Shown: positions 16,657 through 22,021 of the stretch, piece after piece | How positions within the stretch are numbered: the first letter of the stretch is position 1 | Layout: each line of letters begins with the position of its first letter | DNA from: a virus | Reading direction: 5' to 3' (one strand) | DNA: 36,375 nucleotides | IMG/VR virus record: IMGVR_UViG_3300013285_000035 | Location: 1-36,375 of that record | Program-made: the position numbers and the translations under genes | The notes under the pieces: model-generated | Database searches by the model: none | The model's input: only the letters and a program-made list of their open reading frames with translations | Told to the model about the DNA's origin: nothing

Positions 16657-18728
16657 GTATCACCTTAAAAAATATTACCCTCCGCAATTTTCTATCAATC
16701 GGAAATGTTTGTCAAGCAGTTGACTTTGACAAGAAGGACTTAACACTTATTCTAGGTGAGAACTTAGACTTAGGTGGTGACGGTGCGCGTAATGGTACGG
16801 GTAAGACTACTCTAATTCAGGGTCTTAGCTATGCGTTGTTTGGTGTACCCATTAACAACATTCGTAAGGACAATCTAGTTAACCGCACTAATGCTAAGGG
16901 CATGATGGTTACGCTTGAGTTTAATGCGAACGGCATTGAGTATAAGGTTGAACGTGGTCGTAAACCAAACGTGCTACGATTCTTTGTAAACAATGTTCAA
17001 CAAAAGAATCAAGACGATGCGCAAGGTGAAAACAAAGAAACCCAAGCAGCTATTGAACGTGTACTTTGCATGTCATCTGACATGTTCCGTCACATTGTCG
17101 TACTAAACACTTATTCCGAACCGTTTCTTGCACTGAAAAACAATGAACAAAAAGATATTATCGAACAGCTTTTGGGCATTACGTTATTGTCCGAGAAGGC
17201 TGAGGTCATTAAGAATCTGATTAAGGCCAGTAAGGATGGCATCCAACAAGAAGAATTCAATGTCAAAGCAGTTGAAGAGGCCAACAAGCGTGTCAAAGAA
17301 CAAATTGAAGCACTGAAGCGCAGACAAATGCTTTGGCTAAAGAGACACGATGATGATTTGAATACACTTGCATTAGATTATGATGACTTAAGTAAGATTG
17401 ACATTGACGCTGAGTTACTTGCTCATAAAGATTTAGCAGTTTATAATGAACAGAAAAAACAACAGGACACCTACAGTGCATTGGTTGCTCGTTCTACGGC
17501 TTGGCAGCAAAAACATGATAGTGATGTTTCAGTAGCCCGTACCGCTTACATGCTTAAAAATGAATATGATATTGAAAATGAATTAGAAGCATGGAAAAAC
17601 TTCAATGCGTGGATATTGTATACTGCTGAACAAAAAGTTATTGCAACTACTATCGCTACCCAAACCCAAAGTATCGACAAAGAAAAAAAATTAATTTCTA
17701 AACTCGAAAAAGAGGTTCGGTCATTAGAAGAACACACCTGCTATGCCTGTGGCCAAGACTTCCATGATGACAGTCATACTACGGTATTAACTGACAAACA
17801 AGAAATGCTATCTAATGCTGTTGCACAACTTGCTGAATTGCAAGTTAGTTTAGCTGCTGCTCAAACTCTTGTAAAAGACTTGGGTGCCAAGCCCACTACT
17901 CTCTATAAGACTGAAGCAGAGGCGATTCGTCATAGCAGTGATGTGTCTAATTTGAACACTGTATGGGAGAACAAAAAATCAGAAACGAATCCGTTCGATG
18001 AACAACTATCTGAACATACTGTGATTGTAGTGGGTCAGCAACCAGTGACGCACTACGACACTGAAACCCAAGCAATTGAACATCGTAGCAAGATTGCTAA
18101 CTTGCTGCAACAAATTGATACCAAAGTAGGTGAGGTTGATCCGTACTCAGAACAAGTATCTGAAATGGAAGCAAATGCACTGCAAGCTATTGATTTTGAA
18201 AAGATCAACAAACTAACAAAGACAATGGAACATCAAAAGTTCTTGCTGGACATTTTGACTAGTAAAGATTCGTTTGTTCGTAAGAAGATCATTGACCAGA
18301 ATCTGTCATACTTGAATGCACGATTGACACATTACTTAGATAAGATCGGTCTGCCGCATCAAGTAGTGTTTAAGAATGACTTACAAGTTGAAATCACTGA
18401 ATTAGGACGTGAACTTGATTTTGACAATTTATCGAGGGGAGAACGCAATCGCTTAATCTTAGGCTTGAGTTTTGCATTCCGTGATGTTTGGGAGAACTTG
18501 TATCAACCTATCAACACCCTGTTCATTGACGAATTGATTGACAGTGGATTAGACACAATCGGAGTCGAAAATAGTATTGCTATCCTGAAAGATATGTCAC
18601 GTAGACGCCATAAGTCAATTTGGCTTGTATCTCACCGTGAAGAACTAGCCGGTCGTGTGCCAAGTGTACTCAAAGTTATCAAGGAAAATGGTTTTACAAG
18701 CTACGCTACTAGTAGCGAGATGGAATAA
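16653..18728 (+). CDS. gp46: Recombination ATPase subunit gp46 (SbcC/Rad50-like)
   Basis: gp46 is the SMC-like ATPase of the gp46/47 end-processing complex. Walker A is RNGTGKTT (about residues 46-53), the zinc hook is CYACGQ (C363, C366) between two coiled-coil arms, the ABC signature is LSRGERNR (about 592-599) and Walker B is LFIDELIDSGLD (about 622-633), followed by a SHREEL switch histidine. At 691 aa it is longer than T4 gp46 (560 aa), mostly in the coiled coil. The start overlaps the gp47 stop (ATGA). A 20-bp hairpin begins 11 nt after the stop and could also shape the 3' end of this transcript. Confidence 0.95.
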   Translation: MSITLKNITLRNFLSIGNVCQAVDFDKKDLTLILGENLDLGGDGARNGTGKTTLIQGLSYALFGVPINNIRKDNLVNRTNAKGMMVTLEFNANGIEYKVERGRKPNVLRFFVNNVQQKNQDDAQGENKETQAAIERVLCMSSDMFRHIVVLNTYSEPFLALKNNEQKDIIEQLLGITLLSEKAEVIKNLIKASKDGIQQEEFNVKAVEEANKRVKEQIEALKRRQMLWLKRHDDDLNTLALDYDDLSKIDIDAELLAHKDLAVYNEQKKQQDTYSALVARSTAWQQKHDSDVSVARTAYMLKNEYDIENELEAWKNFNAWILYTAEQKVIATTIATQTQSIDKEKKLISKLEKEVRSLEEHTCYACGQDFHDDSHTTVLTDKQEMLSNAVAQLAELQVSLAAAQTLVKDLGAKPTTLYKTEAEAIRHSSDVSNLNTVWENKKSETNPFDEQLSEHTVIVVGQQPVTHYDTETQAIEHRSKIANLLQQIDTKVGEVDPYSEQVSEMEANALQAIDFEKINKLTKTMEHQKFLLDILTSKDSFVRKKIIDQNLSYLNARLTHYLDKIGLPHQVVFKNDLQVEITELGRELDFDNLSRGERNRLILGLSFAFRDVWENLYQPINTLFIDELIDSGLDTIGVENSIAILKDMSRRRHKSIWLVSHREELAGRVPSVLKVIKENGFTSYATSSEME

Positions 18729-18739
18729 CTATAGTCCTT

Positions 18740-18788
18740 CATAATATGCTCCTCATTCTGGCATAAATAGAATGAGGAGCATATTATG
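18740..18788 (+). promoter_or_regulatory. Perfect 20-bp hairpin sequestering the endonuclease RBS and AUG, with a late-promoter motif in its loop
   Basis: The left arm 18740-18759 is the exact reverse complement of the right arm 18769-18788, with a 9-nt loop. The right arm holds the ribosome site GAGGAG and the ATG of the homing endonuclease, so read-through RNA from gp46 would hide both. The loop and first stem base contain CATAAATA (18762-18769), one base off the T4 late consensus. RNA started there (near 18775) would lack the left arm and leave the GGAG-ATG free. The layout resembles the known late control of T4 I-TevI. Confidence 0.8.
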
Positions 18789-19868
18789 GACACAGGACAT
18801 TGGAATTTTCCGTACGAATTTATCGCAGATGATTGGTTTGGATTCGTTTACCGTATTACAGAGATTAGTACCGGAAGAGAATACATCGGTAAAAAACAAT
18901 TTCATCAATACTTAAAAAAAGCAGTCAAAGGAAAAGTTAACAAGAAAAGTGTCAAGAAAGCATCAGATTGGAAGACATACACTAGCTCATCGACACACGT
19001 TAACCTTGCCATCGAGAAATTTGGAAAAGAAAACTACATATTCATGATCGAGTCTCTTCATAAATCTAGGGCTTCATTAGTGTATGCTGAAGTTAGGTGT
19101 CAGATTCTAGAGGATGTGTTGCGAGTGAGATTGGAAGACGGCATTACTCCAAAATATTTTAATCGGCAAGTGGGTGGTATAAAATTTATACCACCCACTG
19201 AAGTATCGACCGAAACTAAAATGAAGATCAGTGCAAGTTTAGTTCAACGGTATTCTACTGACCCGCACTGGAGATCAGAATTAACAGAATCAGACCTAAA
19301 AATACTGAATGAAAAATATTATCTTAATCAGCAGCATTACTTATACCGATTAATGAATGATGAAGAACGTAGTAAATTCATAGATGATCATTTCAAAGGA
19401 GAAAATAATCCAATGCACGGAGTAGAACCGCATAACAAGGGTAAGACACTTGACGAAAGTTACGGGATTGACACTGCGATTGAGATGAGACAGAAATTAA
19501 GCGAGAAGTGCGGACGATCCGGGGAAGAGAACGGTATGTACGGTAAGACCCACACAGATGCACAGAAAGAAAAATGGAAAAATGATCCAAGAAGGGTGCG
19601 GCCCGGTGAAACAAACGGTATGTTTGGGAAATCAGTCACTGATATTATGTCTCCTGAAAAAACTAAACAATGGAAAGAGAATATAAGCAAGAGTTCTAAA
19701 GGAAGAATTCGGTCACCTGAATCTATCAATAAGATGAAAGAAACACTAAGTGTACAAGATCGATCTAGGCCAATTTTCACATGCCCCAATTGCGCTAGAG
19801 CTATCGGCGGTGAAGGTAATTTCAAACGACACACTGACATGTATTGTAGGGCAAATGAAAAAAAATGA
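18786..19868 (+). CDS. GIY-YIG homing endonuclease with NUMOD3 repeats and C-terminal zinc finger
   Basis: Free-standing homing endonuclease. The N-terminal GIY-YIG domain shows GFVYRI (19-24) and YIGKK (33-37), then SDWKTYTSSS, as in phage Seg/I-TevI-like nucleases. NUMOD3 DNA-binding motifs follow: GENNPMHG (about 205), GEENGMYGKTH (about 245), GETNGMFGKS (about 274) and a SKGRIRSPESINKMKE stretch (about 302-318). The C-terminus has a possible C2H2-type finger, CPNC...H...C (about 331-355). Start ATG 18786 has GAGGAG 6 nt upstream, both buried in a perfect hairpin. It is not inside an interrupted gene: gp46 upstream is complete. A 31-bp inverted repeat lies within the coding sequence. It is probably a selfish element acting on a related phage genome; the target site is unknown. 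Confidence 0.88.
   Translation: MDTGHWNFPYEFIADDWFGFVYRITEISTGREYIGKKQFHQYLKKAVKGKVNKKSVKKASDWKTYTSSSTHVNLAIEKFGKENYIFMIESLHKSRASLVYAEVRCQILEDVLRVRLEDGITPKYFNRQVGGIKFIPPTEVSTETKMKISASLVQRYSTDPHWRSELTESDLKILNEKYYLNQQHYLYRLMNDEERSKFIDDHFKGENNPMHGVEPHNKGKTLDESYGIDTAIEMRQKLSEKCGRSGEENGMYGKTHTDAQKEKWKNDPRRVRPGETNGMFGKSVTDIMSPEKTKQWKENISKSSKGRIRSPESINKMKETLSVQDRSRPIFTCPNCARAIGGEGNFKRHTDMYCRANEKK
19169..19199. repeat. 31-bp inverted repeat inside the homing endonuclease gene
   Basis: Two perfect 15-bp arms (19169-19183 and 19185-19199) flank a single base and would form an AT-centred hairpin in mRNA or a cruciform in DNA. It falls just after the nuclease domain (about residues 129-138) and encodes a QVGGIKFIPPT-like linker. 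Confidence 0.85.
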
Positions 19869-19897
19869 TCGGAGTTTCATGTGCATAAGTACATGTC

Positions 19898-20293
19898 ATG
19901 ACAAGAAATGCATCAAACAGTTATTATCCAAAAATTGAGTCTATGATAAATTCACTTGCAGAAGATGGAATCAATTATAGAGTCGAAACATGCGCTGACT
20001 TTCCGTGGCACTTAACTCTTTCAGGTGAGTGTAAGCAACTTGATTCATGGCTAGAACAACTGCTTGATGTAGAAGATGACGGTGATCTCAATATAGTTTT
20101 TTTCAAAATAACTAGAAAAGGTCAATACGTTGCCGTGCAAGGTAAGCTAACATGGAAAGCAGACACCTGCTTATTCTATAGTAGCAAAAAGCATGGCGAC
20201 TGGATCGTCATGGAGCATTCTAGTTTTTTTCAAAACAATGCTGAGTTTGTGAAAGCATACTCAAGCACAACACCAGACACCACGTCAAAATAA
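19898..20293 (+). CDS. Hypothetical protein, 131 aa (116 aa if started at 19943)
   Basis: I do not recognise this protein. It is a small, soluble-looking, mildly acidic product with a beta-rich middle (LNIVFFKITRKGQYVAVQGK, then WKADTCLFYSS) and no membrane segment or obvious catalytic motif. The start is uncertain: ATG 19898 has no ribosome site, and ATG 19943 has a weak GAG. A 19-codon ORF (19879-19938) with GGAG 4 nt before its ATG ends 4 nt before ATG 19943, so the shorter form could be translated by coupling. It follows the endonuclease by 29 bp and may be cargo of the same mobile segment. Confidence 0.6.
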   Translation: MTRNASNSYYPKIESMINSLAEDGINYRVETCADFPWHLTLSGECKQLDSWLEQLLDVEDDGDLNIVFFKITRKGQYVAVQGKLTWKADTCLFYSSKKHGDWIVMEHSSFFQNNAEFVKAYSSTTPDTTSK

Positions 20294-20627
20294 ACCAAAC
20301 AACACTAAACAAATAAAAGCAGACACAAAGTTCGCATAATATAAAAATTCGTCGGCTCGGTTGCGAGTCCTCCTTGAGATTGCTTTGAAAGTTACAGGCC
20401 GTCAGATTCTGGAGTATGCTTATCAGCAATGATAAGGAACATCGAGAAGGCTCTCGTCAAAGCGAACCTTCAATGAGTCTATATCCAACTCTATCTTGCG
20501 GATATAGAACATGCGTTGTCGAAGAATCAATTGAAATACATTGACAGCTTCACTACAGTCCCACTGAACTTTACAGGACAACCGATGGCGTATAATAGCA
20601 CAAAGAAGCTAATTATACGGGGAACAG

Positions 20628-20675
20628 ATGGCAAAGGATGACGGTCGTGGCAAACACACTTTTAACCATTGGTAG
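20628..20675 (+). CDS. Possible 15-aa micro-ORF MAKDDGRGKHTFNHW
   Basis: ATG 20628 is preceded by GGGGA at a 4-nt spacing and lies 10 nt after a stem (20590-20618); its stop codon (20673-20675) lies inside the 24-bp palindrome. A TATAAT at 20591-20596 with TTTACA 15 bp upstream could be a promoter, but the TATAAT is also part of the stem. No downstream gene exists on this strand for a leader peptide to control. It may be chance. Confidence 0.25.
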   Translation: MAKDDGRGKHTFNHW

Positions 20676-20698
20676 GGCAAAATTTTGCCCTACCATGG
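20666..20698. repeat. 24-bp perfect palindrome with flanking paired bases
   Basis: GGTAGGGCAAAA at 20671-20682 and its exact reverse complement at 20683-20694 abut with no spacer, and CCAT/ATGG extend the pairing across one bulged T. In RNA this gives a GC-containing stem, but no T-run follows on either strand. It could be a factor-dependent terminator or a dimeric protein-binding site. Confidence 0.7.
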
Positions 20699-20866
20699 CT
20701 TCAAATCGGCAATATGTATTAACAGATTCAGTATTAAAAAGAATACTTAAAATATCTAACCGTAAAAGATAAAGAACGAACGAAGTGAGTTCTTAGATGA
20801 ACTTCAGTTCATCTCTTAAAAGAAACAACATACCCTAAGAGATACTAGACTTAAGATAAATGAGAT

Positions 20867-20884
20867 GTTACGGATATCCGTAAC
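20867..20884. repeat. 18-bp perfect palindrome downstream of the gp51-like gene
   Basis: GTTACGGAT and ATCCGTAAC form a perfect palindrome 11 bp past the stop codon of the minus-strand gp51-like ORF and at the end of the gene-free stretch. It may separate convergent transcripts. No T-tract is present, so terminator status is unproven. Confidence 0.55.
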
Positions 20885-20895
20885 AATGTAGTTAA

Positions 20896-21084
20896 TCAGA
20901 AAAATGGGAGTTTGGTGGTCTTTGTGGTTTCCAAGTTATCTTCAATGATCTTAGTTATTGATGAGCGCTCTGATATGCTCATGTTAAGTACATCCTCATA
21001 GGATACACCGCCTCGCATATACCAAGACATTTTGAGTGCTCCATTCTTGATGGTATGGCATTCTTGTTCCATATCCTCAATCAT
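20896..21084 (-). CDS. gp51: gp51-like baseplate hub assembly / tail chaperone C-terminal module
   Basis: The 62-aa ORF carries ALKMSWYMRGGVSYEDVLNM, then SERSSITKIIEDNLETTKTT and LPFF at the end. I associate this pattern with the small gene after gp26 (gene 51 position) in T4 relatives; T4 gp51 itself is longer (249 aa). The frame stays open upstream of ATG 21084, reading GSEEIKLMIEDMEQ, which looks like protein and continues back into the end of gp26. Independent initiation looks weak, with GAGG 11 nt away inside a hairpin. I therefore infer that it is made mainly as a -1 frameshift extension of gp26, like phage lambda gpGT, although separate translation cannot be excluded. Confidence 0.65.
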   Translation of the reverse strand: MIEDMEQECHTIKNGALKMSWYMRGGVSYEDVLNMSISERSSITKIIEDNLETTKTTKLPFF

Positions 21085-21092
21085 CAGCTTAA

Positions 21093-21132
21093 TTTCCTCA
21101 GAACCGAGGAAAAGAAGCCTTAATCGAAAAAA
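21093..21132 (-). promoter_or_regulatory. Predicted -1 programmed frameshift signal joining gp26 to the gp51-like ORF
   Basis: On the minus strand the gp26 frame ends GAT TTT TTC GAT TAA. T TTT TTC (21132-21126) is an X XXY YYZ slippery heptamer in the right phase. A -1 slip bypasses the TAA and reads CGA TTA AGG CTT straight into the gp51-like frame with no stop, giving a fusion of about 350 aa. After a 13-nt spacer a perfect 7-bp stem follows (TTTCCTC 21112-21106 with GAGGAAA 21099-21093), a possible stimulator. Confidence 0.6.
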
Positions 21133-21947
21133 TCAGATATGTTTATATTGAACTGCTGATTATACTCGTGATTGCAATGTGTACACTTAACGTCCAATGG
21201 CTTTAGTTCTGTACTCTTTTTCAATTCGATATGTTTGTCCTTGATAAGATGGTGTGTATTCTTATCACAGTTTACTAAAAATTCATGAATGAACACCTTA
21301 TCAAAAACTGTACTTTCCGGGGTCTTGATATATTCTATACCGGAAGCGATCAATTCTATCGTTAACTCATTGATAGTTTTGATTATTTCAGTCGTTTTCT
21401 TGTTTCTCTCATCTGCATCTGTCACTGACTCAACTGATGCAAGTGCTCGTTGAATCTCAAACTGAGCAGTGCTAACTTTGTTTATCTCTTGATAGGTTGA
21501 TGGTCTGAACTTAATCTTTAGTCCATCAAGTTCTAGTGCAGTTGAATAATCGCCGGGCTTAAAGCTGCCTAAAATTCCAGCAAGATTGATGTCATATTTA
21601 CTAGATTCAGTACATTCCGGGCAAGTAGTTTCTAATTCCATTGTCTGTCCGTTTGTCGCCATCTTGATAGCTACTAAGATAGGGTCTAGATCAACATTGA
21701 GAATCTCCCATGGCTTTTTGATTGATGGGACGCAGCTTTTGATGATTTCAACTACAGCTAGTCCATTGAATAATGCATCAGGAGTTCTACTTGTAATCTC
21801 ATCAATTGCAGTCATCGGGTATATAGGTAACTCATTATTTTCCGGAAATTCAATAACTCCCGGAGCATATCCTATGCCTTTGCTTGGCAAAGTGAGATAC
21901 AGTGCGGGTCTACGGAAGTATTGTTTGAGTGGATTTTCTTGAGTCAT
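21120..21947 (-). CDS. gp26: gp26-type baseplate hub / tail assembly protein
   Basis: The 275-aa protein opens with PLKQYFRRPALYLTLPSKG, then ELPIYPMTAIDEITSRTPDA and an IKSCVPSIKKPW stretch, the hallmark of the T4 baseplate gp26 family. Two CxxC pairs (C109/C112 and C255/C258) could bind zinc. An upstream in-frame start at 22001 exists, but I chose ATG 21947: AGGA lies 7 nt before it, family homology begins there, and the late promoter start (near 21995) would exclude the longer form. In T4, gp26 and gp51 act in hub assembly; here they lie divergent to the tape measure gene, suggesting a lambda G/GT-like chaperone role. The last codons carry a slippery sequence. Confidence 0.85.
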   Translation of the reverse strand: MTQENPLKQYFRRPALYLTLPSKGIGYAPGVIEFPENNELPIYPMTAIDEITSRTPDALFNGLAVVEIIKSCVPSIKKPWEILNVDLDPILVAIKMATNGQTMELETTCPECTESSKYDINLAGILGSFKPGDYSTALELDGLKIKFRPSTYQEINKVSTAQFEIQRALASVESVTDADERNKKTTEIIKTINELTIELIASGIEYIKTPESTVFDKVFIHEFLVNCDKNTHHLIKDKHIELKKSTELKPLDVKCTHCNHEYNQQFNINISDFFD

Positions 21948-22001
21948 GATGTTTCCTAATAAAATACGTGTTTTGGTAACACTAAATACATTGTCACCCA
22001 A

Positions 22002-22009
22002 TATTTATA
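22002..22009 (-). promoter_or_regulatory. Perfect T4-type late promoter for gp26
   Basis: The minus strand reads TATAAATA, the exact T4 late consensus. The start is expected near 21995, giving a leader of about 48 nt to ATG 21947. A weaker ACTAAATA on the plus strand at 21981-21988 could serve the divergent tape measure gene. Confidence 0.75.
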
Positions 22010-22021
22010 AGAACTACACCT

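Larger units (their letters stand above)
20354..20884 (+). ncRNA. Hairpin-rich interval in the 600-bp gene-free stretch; candidate structured RNA (strand assumed)
   Basis: Between 20294 and 20895 I find no ordinary gene but a dense series of stems. They are: 20354-20369 (6 bp, GTTG loop), 20419-20436 (7 bp, GCAA tetraloop), 20443-20456 (5 bp), 20479-20507 (8 bp, 13-nt loop), 20590-20618 (10 bp with one bulge), 20671-20694 (24-bp palindrome), 20772-20794 (6 bp), 20795-20814 (8 bp, TTCA loop) and 20867-20884 (18-bp palindrome). The GNRA-type loop and the serial layout suggest a structured RNA. Such stems read on either strand, so orientation is inferred from the neighbouring endonuclease and from a plus-strand micro-ORF. 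No match to a known RNA class is claimed. Confidence 0.35.

Noticed and set aside
20300-20560. Minus-strand peptides (a MFYIRKIELDIDSLKV-like frame near 20509-20423 and a hydrophobic end near 20290-20390) that look like fragments of a decayed gene
   Set aside because: Several frames look equally protein-like in short runs, with in-frame stops and no start or ribosome site. I could not build a single consistent ancestral gene.
20851-20866. Late promoter at GATAAATG near 20855
   Set aside because: The last base departs from the consensus and no plus-strand gene follows.
20354-20884. Group I intron, tmRNA or tRNA in the gene-free stretch
   Set aside because: No convincing P7-type core, no split exon (gp46 is complete and gp26/gp51 run the other way), no TTCGANTC arm with pairing flanks and no CCA end. 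A covariance-model search would settle it.
21948-22001. An 18-residue longer start for gp26 at 22001
   Set aside because: The extension overlaps the late promoter region, lacks a ribosome site and precedes the family's usual beginning; ATG 21947 has AGGA.
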